The notes below the pieces were generated by a model, which saw only the letters and a list, made by a program, of their open reading frames with translations, was not told where the DNA came from and ran no database searches. This document shows, piece by piece, positions 25,506 to 34,456 of a stretch of DNA of 64,000 nt; position 1 is the first letter of the stretch; every line of letters begins with the position of its first letter. A program made the translations under genes and the position numbers. Source of the DNA: Actinomycetospora succinea (lineage in GTDB: Bacteria; Actinomycetota; Actinomycetes; Mycobacteriales; Pseudonocardiaceae); contig NZ_SNYO01000002.1 of assembly GCF_004363095.1 (NCBI RefSeq), forward strand, positions 806,001 through 870,000, given 5' to 3'.

Positions 25506-26639
25506 ATGACCGACGTCCTGGTGTCCGGCGGCGGCGTCGCCGGTGCGACGACCGCCTACTGGCTGCGCCACCACGGCTTCACGCCCGTCGTCGTGGAGTC
25601 CTCGCCGAGGCCACGGCACGGCGGTCAGGCCGTCGACGTCCGCGGCCCGGCCCTGACCGTCGCCGAGCGCATGGGGGTCGCCGACGAGCTGCGCGCCGCG
25701 CGCACCGACATGCGCGGCATGTCCGTCGTCGACGAGGACGGCACCGAGCTGATGCGCACCACCGAGCTGACGCTGACCGGCGGGCCGGTCGACGGTCCGG
25801 ACGTCGAGATCCTGCGCGACGACCTCGTCGACGTCCTGCTCCGCGCGACCCGCGACGTGGAGTACCTCTACGGCGAGCGGGTCGTCGGCATCGACGACAC
25901 CGGGGCGCGGGTGCGCGTCGAGCTCGCGAGCGGCGCCCGCCGCGACGTCGACCTCGTCGTCGGCGCCGACGGCCAGTTCTCCACCGTGCGCCGGCTGGCG
26001 TTCGGCCCGGACGACGACGGCCGGCTGTACCCGCTCGGCCAGCACATGGCGGTGTTCACGCTGCCGAACACCTTCGGGCTCGACCGCTGGCAGGTGTTCC
26101 TCCAGCGTCCGGAGGCGATGGTCGGGCTGTACACGGCGCGGCGGAACACCGAGGTCCGGGCCGTCATGGGCTGGGCCGACGCGGAGGTGCGCTACGACCA
26201 CCGTGACCTCGAGCAGCAGCGCCGGCTCGTCACCGAGGCCTTCGCGGCGGGCGGGTGGCGCATCCCCGAGATCCTCGCGGGCATGGCGGGCGCCGACGAC
26301 TTCTACCTGACGCCCATGACCCAGATCCGGATGCCGTCGTGGTCACGCAGGCGCGTCGCCCTCGTCGGCGACGCCGCCTACTGCGCGACCGCCGTGTCCG
26401 GGCAGGGCACGAGCCTCGCGATGGTCGGCGCCTACGTCCTGGCCGGCGAGCTCGCCCGCGGTACGGGCGCGGGTGCCTACCAGCAGCGCATGCAGGGCTT
26501 CGTCGACGCCAACCAGCACCTCGCGCTCGTCAACGCCGAGAAGACCCGCCAGCTGACGGGCGCCGAGGAGGCCGTCGAGGGCTTCGACGCGCACTGGGTC
26601 GCCTCGGCGGCCACGGCGATCGACCTGCCCGAGTACTGA
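25506..26639 (+). CDS. FAD-dependent monooxygenase (TetX/aromatic hydroxylase type)
   Basis: 377 residues. GxGxxG in VLVSGGGVAGATTAYWLRHHG, DG motif in LVVGADGQFSTVRR, GD motif in RVALVGDAAYCATAVSGQGTSLAMVGAYVLAGEL. The replacement of the usual PxxGxG by AVSGQGTSLAMVGA and the HGGQAVDVRGPA segment place it with TetX-like and rifampicin/natural-product monooxygenases rather than with salicylate hydroxylases. The regulator gene is divergent. Function could be antibiotic inactivation or tailoring; the substrate is not known. GAGGAGG lies eight bases before the ATG. Confidence 0.88.
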   Translation: MTDVLVSGGGVAGATTAYWLRHHGFTPVVVESSPRPRHGGQAVDVRGPALTVAERMGVADELRAARTDMRGMSVVDEDGTELMRTTELTLTGGPVDGPDVEILRDDLVDVLLRATRDVEYLYGERVVGIDDTGARVRVELASGARRDVDLVVGADGQFSTVRRLAFGPDDDGRLYPLGQHMAVFTLPNTFGLDRWQVFLQRPEAMVGLYTARRNTEVRAVMGWADAEVRYDHRDLEQQRRLVTEAFAAGGWRIPEILAGMAGADDFYLTPMTQIRMPSWSRRRVALVGDAAYCATAVSGQGTSLAMVGAYVLAGELARGTGAGAYQQRMQGFVDANQHLALVNAEKTRQLTGAEEAVEGFDAHWVASAATAIDLPEY

Positions 26640-26645
26640 GCCCCG

Positions 26646-27737
26646 CTACGGCAGCCGCTCGCCCGTCTCGGCGTCGAAGACGTGCAGGGCGTCCGGGTTG
26701 GGGCGCACGGCGATCGGGTCGCCGAAGCGCACCTTCACCCGGCCCGGGCCGCGCACGACGACCGAGGTCGACGTGTCGTCGGCGAGGTGGGCGTAGAGGT
26801 AGGACTCGCTGCCCAGCTCCTCGACGACGTCGACGACGGCCTTGACCACCGTGCTCGAGTCGGCGTCGGTGCTCTCGAGCACCCAGTCCTCGGGCCGGAT
26901 GCCGATCGTCAGCTTGTCGCGCGAGCCGGCGGCGTCCGAGACGTCGCGCGGCAGCGGGATCTCGACCCCGCCGAGCGTCACCCCGCTCGACGAGCGCGGC
27001 AGGTCGAGCAGGTTCATCGCGGGCGAGCCGATGAAGCCGGCGACGAACGCGTTCTTCGGCCGGTCGTAGAGCTCCGGCGGCGTCGCGTACTGCTGCAGCT
27101 GCCCGTTCGCGAGCACGGCGACCTTGTCGCCCATCGTCATCGCCTCGACCTGGTCGTGGGTGACGTAGACGGTCGACACCTCGAGCCGGTTCTGCATCTC
27201 GGCGATCTGGGCGCGGGTCTGCACGCGCATCTTCGCGTCGAGGTTCGACAGCGGCTCGTCCATGAGGAAGACCTGCGGCTCGCGCACGATCGCGCGGCCC
27301 ATGGCGACGCGCTGGCGCTGACCGCCGGAGAGCGCCTTGGGCTTGCGGTCGAGGTACTCGGTGAGCCCCAGCATCTCGGCGGCCTGGCGCACCCGCTGGG
27401 CGCGCTCGTCCTTGTCCATCCCGCGCATCTTGAGCGGGAACGCCATGTTCTCCGCGACCGTCTTCGACGGGTAGAGCGCGTAGTTCTGGAACACCATCGC
27501 GATGTCCCGGTCCTTCGACGGCACGTCGACGACGTCGCGCCCGTCGATGCGCACCGAGCCCGCGTCGATCGGCTCGAGCCCGGCCAGCATCCGCAGCGCC
27601 GTCGACTTCCCCGAGCCCGAGGGCCCGACGAGGACGACGAGGTCGCCGTCGGCGACGGTCAGGTCCAGTCTGTCGACGGCCGGCTTCGCGCCCGGGGTGT
27701 AGATGCGCGAGGCCTGGTCGAACACCACTTCGGCCAC
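26646..27737 (-). CDS. Carbohydrate ABC importer ATPase (UgpC/MsiK/MalK type)
   Basis: 363 residues. Walker A GPSGSGKST (about 38-46), Q-loop MVFQNYALYPSKTV, signature LSGGQRQRVAMGRAI, Walker B QVFLMDEPLSNLD and H-loop VYVTHDQVEAM are all intact. The C-terminal OB-fold (TOBE) region from about 240 includes KLTIGIRPEDW. It energises uptake of a sugar or polyol together with the two permeases and the lipoprotein in the same operon. It is the last gene, 18 bases after the permease. Confidence 0.95.
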   Translation of the reverse strand: MAEVVFDQASRIYTPGAKPAVDRLDLTVADGDLVVLVGPSGSGKSTALRMLAGLEPIDAGSVRIDGRDVVDVPSKDRDIAMVFQNYALYPSKTVAENMAFPLKMRGMDKDERAQRVRQAAEMLGLTEYLDRKPKALSGGQRQRVAMGRAIVREPQVFLMDEPLSNLDAKMRVQTRAQIAEMQNRLEVSTVYVTHDQVEAMTMGDKVAVLANGQLQQYATPPELYDRPKNAFVAGFIGSPAMNLLDLPRSSSGVTLGGVEIPLPRDVSDAAGSRDKLTIGIRPEDWVLESTDADSSTVVKAVVDVVEELGSESYLYAHLADDTSTSVVVRGPGRVKVRFGDPIAVRPNPDALHVFDAETGERLP

Positions 27738-27755
27738 TGTTCTGCTCCCCTTGTC

Positions 27756-28637
27756 CTACTTGACCGCACCGAACGACAGGCCCTGCACCAGCTTGTTCTG
27801 CGCCACCCAGCCGGCGATGACCACCGGCAGCGCGGCCATCGTGGCCGCCGCGGAGAGCTGGGCCCAGTACAGGCCCTCCGAGGTGATGAACCCGACCAGG
27901 AAGACCGGCACGGTGCCGGCGTTGGCCGCGGTCAGGTTGACCGCGAAGAAGAACTCGTTCCACGCGAAGATCACGCAGATCAGCGCCGTGGCGAAGATGC
28001 CCGGCGAGATGATCGGCAGCACGATCTCGCGCAGCGTGCGCCACAGCGGCGCGCCGTCGATGCTGGCCTGCTCGAGCAGCTCCCCGGGGACCTCGAGGAA
28101 GAACGAGCGCATCATCCACACCGCGATCGGCAGGTTCATGCCCGTGTAGAGGACGACCAGGGTCCAGATGTTGTCGAGCATGCCGATCTGGTTGACCACG
28201 ACGTAGATCGGCACGATCACCGCGACCACCGGCAGCATCTTGGTCGAGATGAAGAAGAACAGGACGTCCTGCGTCTTCTTCACCGGGCGCAGCGACACGG
28301 CGAACGCCGCCGGGATCCCCAGCAGCAGCACGAGCAGCGTCGAGAACACCGTCGCGATCACCGAGTTCACGAGGTACGGCCCGACGCCGGCCGAGAAGAC
28401 GCCCTCGTACTGCTCCAGCGTCGGCTCGAAGATGATCTTCGGTGTCGTGGTGTAGGCGTCGGTCTCCTGCTTGAAGGAGGTCAGCACCATCCAGAACACC
28501 GGGAAGAAGAACGCGATGCCCACGATCCAGGCGACGACGCCCAGCCACACGTTGGCGGCGCTGCGCTTCTGGCGCCGGGGCTCGGGCGGCGCCGCCGGCT
28601 CCTGCGTGTCGGGTGGAGTGCTCGTCGTGACCGCCAT
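27756..28637 (-). CDS. Carbohydrate ABC transporter permease (MalG type)
   Basis: 293 residues with six transmembrane helices after a polar N-terminus of about 35 residues. The cytoplasmic EAA loop that docks onto the ATPase is LLEQASIDGAPLWRTLREIVLPIISPG. It starts in a one-base TGATG overlap with the other permease, so the two subunits are translationally coupled. The family feeds sugars, polyols or glycerophosphate into the cell. Confidence 0.93.
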   Translation of the reverse strand: MAVTTSTPPDTQEPAAPPEPRRQKRSAANVWLGVVAWIVGIAFFFPVFWMVLTSFKQETDAYTTTPKIIFEPTLEQYEGVFSAGVGPYLVNSVIATVFSTLLVLLLGIPAAFAVSLRPVKKTQDVLFFFISTKMLPVVAVIVPIYVVVNQIGMLDNIWTLVVLYTGMNLPIAVWMMRSFFLEVPGELLEQASIDGAPLWRTLREIVLPIISPGIFATALICVIFAWNEFFFAVNLTAANAGTVPVFLVGFITSEGLYWAQLSAAATMAALPVVIAGWVAQNKLVQGLSFGAVK

Positions 28638-29581
28638 CAGGCCGCCTCCTGCTCTCCACTGAACGACCGGAAGATCAGGCGCAGGGCGAAGTTCGCCGCG
28701 ATCAAGGTCAGGATCACCACGACCACGCCCATCGCCGCCGACTGCCCGATGTCGAAGCCCAGGAACGCCCGCTGGTAGATGTAGAACGGCAGGTTCGCGC
28801 TGGCCACGCCCGGTCCGCCCTGGGTCATCATGTAGACCTGGTCGAAGATGTTGACCAGGTAGATCGTGCCGAGCACGACGCCCAGCTCGATGAACCGCCG
28901 CAGGTGCGGCAGCGTCAGTTCCCGGAACGTCGACCAGGCGCTCGCGCCGTCGACGCGCGCCGCCTCCAGCTGGTCGGTCGGCATGCTCTGCAGGCCCGCG
29001 AGCAGCAGCAGCATCATGAACGGCGTCCACTGCCAGATCAGCGCGGCCATCACCGACGCCAGGGGGAACTGGCTGATCCACTCCGTGCCCGACCCCCCGA
29101 ACGGCGTCAGCACGAAGTTGATCAGACCGAGCGTCGGGTCGAGCAGCACCGTCTTCCACAGCAGCGCCGCCGCCACCGGGGTGATGAGGAACGGCGTGAT
29201 GAGCAGCGTGCGCACGATCCCGCGGCCGGCGAACTGCCGGTTGAGCAGCAGCGCCAGCAGGAGGCCGAGGACCACCGCGATCAGCACCGAGCCGAGCGTC
29301 ATGATCACGGTGTTGAGCGCGACCGTCCGGAACTGGCTGTCGGCGAAGACGTCGCCGTAGTTCGAGAACCAGACGAACTCCTGCGAGCCCGGCCGGACCA
29401 GGTTCCACGACTGCAGCGAGTAGTAGAGCGTCAGGATGAACGGGATCTGCGTGACGATGATCGTGAAGATCAGCGCCGGGAGCAGCGGACCGCGCCGCCG
29501 CCACCCCTCGGCCTTGTCGATCGCCGGCTTGCCGCCCGCGTTCTCCGGCGCGGCGGGGCGTTCTTCCAGGGTTGCTGTCAT
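28637..29581 (-). CDS. Carbohydrate ABC transporter permease (MalF type)
   Basis: 314 residues, six or seven helices. The EAA loop is QLEAARVDGASAWSTFRELTLPHLRRFIELG. The N-terminus has a first helix LLPALIFTIIVTQIPFILTLYYSLQSWNLV, and the region LLITPFLITPVAAALLWKTVLLDPTLGLIN is typical of sorbitol/mannitol-type permeases. It pairs with the MalG-type permease downstream. Confidence 0.93.
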   Translation of the reverse strand: MTATLEERPAAPENAGGKPAIDKAEGWRRRGPLLPALIFTIIVTQIPFILTLYYSLQSWNLVRPGSQEFVWFSNYGDVFADSQFRTVALNTVIMTLGSVLIAVVLGLLLALLLNRQFAGRGIVRTLLITPFLITPVAAALLWKTVLLDPTLGLINFVLTPFGGSGTEWISQFPLASVMAALIWQWTPFMMLLLLAGLQSMPTDQLEAARVDGASAWSTFRELTLPHLRRFIELGVVLGTIYLVNIFDQVYMMTQGGPGVASANLPFYIYQRAFLGFDIGQSAAMGVVVVILTLIAANFALRLIFRSFSGEQEAA

Positions 29582-29615
29582 CGGTGGGCTCCAGCTCCGC
29601 TTCGCTTCGTGTCGC

Positions 29616-30992
29616 TCATCGCTGGTAGCTCTCCCCCACCGTCTCCGCGTAGTTCTGGGACTGCTCGAGGGCCTCGTCGACGGTGATCTGTCCGGCGATC
29701 GCGGCGCTGACCTGCTGGCTGACCCGGGTGCCGAGGTCCTGGAACTCCGGGATGCGCACGAACTGCACGCCCTGGTACGGGACCGGCTGCACGGTCGGCT
29801 GCTGCGGGTTGGCCCGCTGCAGGCCGTCGAGGATCAGCGGCGCGTACGCGTTGGCCACCTGCTGGTACTGGGGGATCTGGTAGGTCGACTGGCGCGACCC
29901 GGGCGGGATCGACGTCCACCCGATCTCGGGGTCGTTGCCGGCCCGCTGGATGTACTCCTTGCTGGTCATCCAGGACATGAACTGCCAGGCCGCGTCCTTG
30001 CGCGGCGAGGTCTGCGGGATGCCGAGCGACCAGGTGTAGAGCCAGCCCGAGGACGGCGTCGCGACGGTCGGCGCCGGCGCGTAGCCGATCTTGCCGGCGA
30101 CCGTGGACTCCGCGGGGTCCTCGACCGTGCCCGCGGCCGACGTCGCGTCGTACCACATGGCGACCTCGCCCTGGCCGAACTGCGTGGCGCACTCCGAGAA
30201 GCCGGACTGCGAGGCACCGGGCTGGCCGTGCTCGCGCACCAGGTCGACGTAGAACTGCACCGCGCCCTTCACCTCGGGCGAGGTGAGCTGCGCCTGCCAC
30301 TGCGGGTCGTACCAGCGCCCGCCGAAGGTGTTGATGACCGTGTCGAGCGGGGCCATGACCTCGCCCCAGCCCGGCTTGCCGCGCAGGCAGATGCCGCGCT
30401 GCTGGCCGGGTCCCTTGTCGAGCTGCGCCGCGTACTGCGCGACCTGCTGCCAGGTCGGCTGCGCGGGCATCTGGATGCCGGCCTGCTCGAAGAGGTCCTT
30501 GCGGTACATGAGGAACGACGACTCGCCGTAGAACGGCACCGAGTACATCTGGCCCTCGTAGGACAGCGAGTCGCGCACGGTGGGGATGAAGTCGGCGCGG
30601 TCGTAGCCCGGGGTCGCGGCCATGTAGGGCTCGAGGTTCGTGAGCCAGCCGTTCTGCGCCCACTGCGGCGTCTCGTAGTTCGAGATCATGACGATGTCGA
30701 ACTCGCCGCCGCCCGTGGCCACCGACGCGGTGATCTTGGCGCGGGCCTCGTTCTCCGACAGCGAGACGAACCGCAGCCGGATGCCGGGATGCTCCGCCTC
30801 GAACTCCGGCGCGAGCGAGATCGCGTCCTCCATCTGCGGGTTGGACACGATCGCGACCGTGACGGTCTCGACGCCCTCCGCGCTCCCGAGCGCCCCCGCG
30901 CCGGAGCAGCCGGCGAGGAGTCCGAGGGTCGCCACCACCGCTCCGAGCACCGCCGGCAGTCGGGTCCGTCCCCGTCGCGCCGCCCCGCGCAT
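29616..30992 (-). CDS. Extracellular solute-binding lipoprotein of a carbohydrate ABC importer
   Basis: 458 residues. The signal peptide ends in a lipobox LLAGC with Cys29 as the lipidation site. The mature part is a family 1 extracellular binding protein: FEAEHPGIRLRFVSLSENEARAKITASVATGGGEFDIVMISNYE, later GYAPAPTVATPSSGWLYTWSLGIPQTSPRKDAAWQFMSWMTS. Similar proteins bind sorbitol, mannitol and other polyols. Start chosen at ATG 30992, preceded by GGGAGG; upstream codons are less convincing. It heads the operon lipoprotein, MalF, MalG, ATPase and faces a divergent LacI gene. Confidence 0.92.
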   Translation of the reverse strand: MRGAARRGRTRLPAVLGAVVATLGLLAGCSGAGALGSAEGVETVTVAIVSNPQMEDAISLAPEFEAEHPGIRLRFVSLSENEARAKITASVATGGGEFDIVMISNYETPQWAQNGWLTNLEPYMAATPGYDRADFIPTVRDSLSYEGQMYSVPFYGESSFLMYRKDLFEQAGIQMPAQPTWQQVAQYAAQLDKGPGQQRGICLRGKPGWGEVMAPLDTVINTFGGRWYDPQWQAQLTSPEVKGAVQFYVDLVREHGQPGASQSGFSECATQFGQGEVAMWYDATSAAGTVEDPAESTVAGKIGYAPAPTVATPSSGWLYTWSLGIPQTSPRKDAAWQFMSWMTSKEYIQRAGNDPEIGWTSIPPGSRQSTYQIPQYQQVANAYAPLILDGLQRANPQQPTVQPVPYQGVQFVRIPEFQDLGTRVSQQVSAAIAGQITVDEALEQSQNYAETVGESYQR

Positions 30993-31093
30993 CGCGCCTC
31001 CCGCCACGCCGTGTCCGCCCGTTCCGAGAAGTCCCGCGCGCTCGACCGTGATGTGTGCCACGTGCGGTGGGGTGACCGTAAAGCTGCGCTCCG

Positions 31094-31119
31094 TGACGTG
31101 CAAGCGCTTAACCGCGTCA
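31094..31119. promoter_or_regulatory. Candidate LacI-family operator
   Basis: TGCAAGCGCTTAAC contains the perfect octamer AAGCGCTT, the usual central CG-pair palindrome of LacI/GalR operators. It is framed by TGACG and CGTCA. It lies in the 221-base region between the lipoprotein gene and the divergent LacI gene, so binding could repress both transcripts. Confidence 0.6.
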
Positions 31120-31213
31120 GTTTCGGGAGGAGCGCCGACGGGCCGGGTGGGGGTACAAACTCCCCAGCGAACGCGCGCCGTCAGGCAGACGTCGTCGGAG
31201 GACGGGAGTCGGC

Positions 31214-32212
31214 ATGGTCACGATGGCGGACGTCGCGCGCATGGCCGGCGTCTCCACGGCCACGGTCTCGCACGTCCTCAACGGCACCCGGCCGGTGCGC
31301 GCGCGGACGCGTGAGCTGGTCCTCTCGGCCGTCGCGGCCACCCACTACACGCCGAACACGGTGGCCCGGTCGCTGGCCACGGCGCGCACCACGACGATGG
31401 GGCTGGTCCTCTCGGCCATCTCCAACCCGTACTTCGGCGAGCTGCTGTCCGCCGCCGAGAACGCGGCCGCGGCGGCCGGCTACACGCTGCTGCTGGTCGA
31501 CCCGCACGAGGACCCGGACTACGAGCTGACCGTCGTCACGCGCCTGCACCACCACCGCGTCGACGGCATGGTGCTCGCACCCTCGGCGCGGCCGGACGAG
31601 GCGCTCGCCTACCTCCGGCGCCACGAGGTGCCGACCGTGCTGCTCGACCGGCTGATCGACCCGGCGCACGACCAGGTCGGCACCGAGAACCGCGAGGCCA
31701 CCGCGGCGCTGACCGGCCACCTCGCCGACCACGGCCACACGCGGATCGCGCTGATCACCGGCCTCGACGGGCTCGCCACCACCATCGAGCGCCGCGACGG
31801 GCACCGCGACGCGCTCAGCGCGCGCGGCCTGCCGATCGACCCCGAGCTGGAGGTCAGCGGCGCGTCGGTCACCGAGACGTCCCGGGCGGCGGTGCGGCAG
31901 CTGCTGGCCCTCCGCGACCCGCCCACCGCGATCGTCGCCGGCAACAACAGCATGGCCATCGGCATGCTGCAGGCGCTGCGCGAGGCGGGCCTGGTGGTGC
32001 CGTGCGACGTCGCCGTCGCCGCGTTCGACGACTTCCCCTGGGCGGATCTCCTCTCGCCGCGCCTGACCGTCGTCGCCCAGCCCTTCGACGAGATCGCGAC
32101 GACCGCCGTGCGCCTGCTGCTGGCGCGGATCAGCGACCCCGGCACGCCGCCGAGCACCCGGCGGATCGCCCCGCAGCTGCGGATCCGGGAGTCGTGCGGC
32201 TGTCCTCCCTAA
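31214..32212 (+). CDS. LacI-family transcriptional regulator
   Basis: 332 residues. N-terminal HTH and hinge: VTMADVARMAGVSTATVSHVLNGTRPVRARTRELVLSAVAATHYTPNTVARSLAT. The periplasmic-binding-like core follows (TTMGLVLSAISNPYFGELLSAAENAAAAAGY, later TAIVAGNNSMAIGMLQALREAGLVVPCDVAVAAFDD). It is divergent from the ABC importer and most likely represses it in the absence of the imported sugar or polyol. Its stop overlaps the convergent SRPBCC gene by four bases. Confidence 0.93.
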   Translation: MVTMADVARMAGVSTATVSHVLNGTRPVRARTRELVLSAVAATHYTPNTVARSLATARTTTMGLVLSAISNPYFGELLSAAENAAAAAGYTLLLVDPHEDPDYELTVVTRLHHHRVDGMVLAPSARPDEALAYLRRHEVPTVLLDRLIDPAHDQVGTENREATAALTGHLADHGHTRIALITGLDGLATTIERRDGHRDALSARGLPIDPELEVSGASVTETSRAAVRQLLALRDPPTAIVAGNNSMAIGMLQALREAGLVVPCDVAVAAFDDFPWADLLSPRLTVVAQPFDEIATTAVRLLLARISDPGTPPSTRRIAPQLRIRESCGCPP

Positions 32213-32679
32213 CCCTCGGCGAGGCCCGCCAGGTGTGCCAGCGAGTTCTCGAGGTGCTCGTCGCCGAACGGCGGGAAGCTGATGTGCTCGCGGAGGAACG
32301 CGGGGACCGCCGACCAGTCGTAGGTCAGCGTCACACGGCTGCCGGCGCCGTCGGTCTCCAGGTCGTAGCGCCACGTCCAGCCGCCGTAGCCGATCTCGCC
32401 GTCCGGGCCGTACTGCCCGGGCTGCCAGGCCAGGGCCCGCGACGGCTCGTAGACCTCGACGCGGTTGTGCATCCGGTAGTCGCCGTCGGGGTGGTTGCTG
32501 TGGAACATGCCCATGCCGAAGACCTGGCCGACGCCCGTGATCGGCTCCTGCTCGAGGGGCTCGCGGACCCAGCCCGTGCCGTCGATCGCGGCGTGGCTCG
32601 CCGGATCGGCGAGGACCGCGAAGACCGTCCCGGCCGGCGCGTCGATGCGCCGCGTGACGCTCAGGGTCTCCGTGCTCAT
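32209..32679 (-). CDS. SRPBCC family protein
   Basis: 156 residues from the ATG at 32679. The helix-grip opening LSVTRRIDAPAGTVFAVLADPASHAAIDGTGWV and later SRVTLTYDWSAVPAFLREHISFPPFGDEHLENSLAHLAGLAEG are typical of the START/PYR-like polyketide-cyclase-2 group, with a ligand cavity but no visible catalytic set. Upstream, GTTGGT and ACCAAC form an inverted repeat at 32701-32731 that could be an operator. Confidence 0.83.
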   Translation of the reverse strand: MSTETLSVTRRIDAPAGTVFAVLADPASHAAIDGTGWVREPLEQEPITGVGQVFGMGMFHSNHPDGDYRMHNRVEVYEPSRALAWQPGQYGPDGEIGYGGWTWRYDLETDGAGSRVTLTYDWSAVPAFLREHISFPPFGDEHLENSLAHLAGLAEG

Positions 32680-32743
32680 GGTCGCTCTCCCGTCGCTCGC
32701 GGTTGGTCCTCGAACGATATCGCGCGGTACCAACGAAGGACAA

Positions 32744-34423
32744 TCACAGGGAGATGCGGGCGGCGCAGCGGGCGTGCACGTCGACGAGCCCGGTGCGGGT
32801 GGCGGCGACGACGAGGCGGTCGCCGACCTTGAGCTTGCGCTGCGGCCGGGGCGGACACTCGAACACCGCGTCCGCCCCGGAACCGCGGAACACCCCGACG
32901 ACCCGGATCTCGCCGCCGATCTCGGCGGTGGTCGCGGGCAGGCCGACGAGCAGGGCGCTGCGGCCGACCGGGACGTCGGCGAACAGGAGCACCGAGCGCC
33001 CGACGGGCACGGTGGCCACCACCTGGTGGTCGCGCATCGCCGCGGCGAAGGCCGGGGCCGCGAGGAACGAGACGCTGCGCGAGACCGCGACCTCGAGGGT
33101 GCGCTCGACGCGGCGGGCCAGGTCGTCGTCGCGCAGCCGCAGCACCACGCGCAGCCGCGAGCGCAGGGACCGGCCGACGAGGCCGGTCTCGAGGTTGGCG
33201 ACGTCGTCGCGGCCGACGGCGACGAGCGCGCGGCAGTCGTCGACCGACGCCTCGGCGAGCGTCTGGCGCCGCGTCGTGTCGCCGACGATGACGGGCAGCC
33301 CCATCCGGCGGATCTGGGTGACGCCGGCGCTCTCGTCGTCGTCGACGGCGACCACCGGCACGCCGCGCTCGTGGAGCTGCTCGACGACCCGCACGCCGAC
33401 GTTGCCCAGCCCGACCACGACGACGTGGCCCCGGCGCGGGCGGGAGCGCTGGGGCGTGCCGGCGAACCGGGCGCTGACCGCGGCGTCGACGACCACCGCG
33501 GTGACCAGCGGGATGATCGCGATGCCGACGACGGTGACCAGCGCCTGGATCACACGGGCGATCGTCGAGGTATGCGTGTCCGGGTCGGCGGCGCCGGCGG
33601 TGTCGAGCACCGTCAGGTAGATCGCGTCGCCCCACGAGAGGTCGGCGAACGTCGCGAACCCGACCGTGCCGAGCACCAGCAGCCCGACCAGCGCGAGCGT
33701 CGCGCGGGCCAGCGAGCGGGTCATGCTCGCGCGGGCCCGCCGCCACCACCGCGTCAGCACCCGGCGCCACAGGGCGCGGCGCGTGCCGACGATCCGGCCC
33801 TCGCGGTGCACGGGGACGCGGGCGAGCACGAGGTCGGCGGCGTCGTCGTCGGGCGGCAGGAGCTCGGGGACGCCGCGGTCGGGACGGCGGGCGAGACCGC
33901 AGACGACGAGCCCGGGGCGCACGCCCGCGCGGTCGGCGACGACCATCGGCTGGCCGGGCAGGTCGACCGACTGGCGCGTGCTGGTGCCGACCGCGGCCGT
34001 GACGAAGGCCGGCGCGGCGGTCGCCGACACGGAGAGCACGGTGGCCGTCGGCAGGAGCATCCGGATGCGCCCCGAGAGCGCGGGGGCGTGCAGGCGCACG
34101 ACGAGCCGGGTGGCCGGGGCGAGCTCCTGGACGCGCAGCGCGCGGTGGATGTTGACGACGTCGTCGCGGTGCACGAGCGCGACCGAGGTCGCCTCCCCGA
34201 CGGACGCGGCCTCGAAGGCCTCGTCGTCCGGCTCGGCGACCTCGACGACCTCGACCCCGCGCAGGGCGCGCAGACGCTCGACGACCGCCCCGCCCGGTGC
34301 GGTGAGCACGACGACGTCCGTCGTCCCCCGCGGTCCCTGGCTGACCAGCGCCTCGACCATGCGCAGCGACAGCATGTCCTCGCCGCAGACGACGAACCGC
34401 TCCCGGAACCCCCCGCCGATCAC
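32744..34423 (-). CDS. Two-RCK ion-channel-like membrane protein with atypical pore sequence
   Basis: 559 residues. Order: N-terminal Rossmann (RCK/TrkA-N) domain, two transmembrane helices around a pore loop (LALVGLLVLGTVGFATFADLSWGDAIYLTVLDTAGAADPDTHTS and VIQALVTVVGIAIIPLVTAVVV, about residues 235-320), then a second RCK domain (GHVVVVGLGNVGVRVVEQLHERGVPVVAVDDDE) and a TrkA-C-like tail. The pore loop lacks the TVGYG/TVGFGD potassium filter and reads LDTAGAADPD. This is the architecture of CASTOR/POLLUX-like and related bacterial channels, so cation transport is likely but K+ selectivity is not supported. The divergent xylulokinase gene starts 33 bases away. Confidence 0.82.
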   Translation of the reverse strand: MIGGGFRERFVVCGEDMLSLRMVEALVSQGPRGTTDVVVLTAPGGAVVERLRALRGVEVVEVAEPDDEAFEAASVGEATSVALVHRDDVVNIHRALRVQELAPATRLVVRLHAPALSGRIRMLLPTATVLSVSATAAPAFVTAAVGTSTRQSVDLPGQPMVVADRAGVRPGLVVCGLARRPDRGVPELLPPDDDAADLVLARVPVHREGRIVGTRRALWRRVLTRWWRRARASMTRSLARATLALVGLLVLGTVGFATFADLSWGDAIYLTVLDTAGAADPDTHTSTIARVIQALVTVVGIAIIPLVTAVVVDAAVSARFAGTPQRSRPRRGHVVVVGLGNVGVRVVEQLHERGVPVVAVDDDESAGVTQIRRMGLPVIVGDTTRRQTLAEASVDDCRALVAVGRDDVANLETGLVGRSLRSRLRVVLRLRDDDLARRVERTLEVAVSRSVSFLAAPAFAAAMRDHQVVATVPVGRSVLLFADVPVGRSALLVGLPATTAEIGGEIRVVGVFRGSGADAVFECPPRPQRKLKVGDRLVVAATRTGLVDVHARCAARISL

Positions 34424-34456
34424 GTGGGGGACCCTAATCGTGGGAATACTGCGCGC

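Noticed and set aside
32495-34456. Long in-frame extension upstream of the xylulokinase start
   Set aside because: It runs antisense through the channel gene and has shadow-type composition; the kinase fold starts at 34457.
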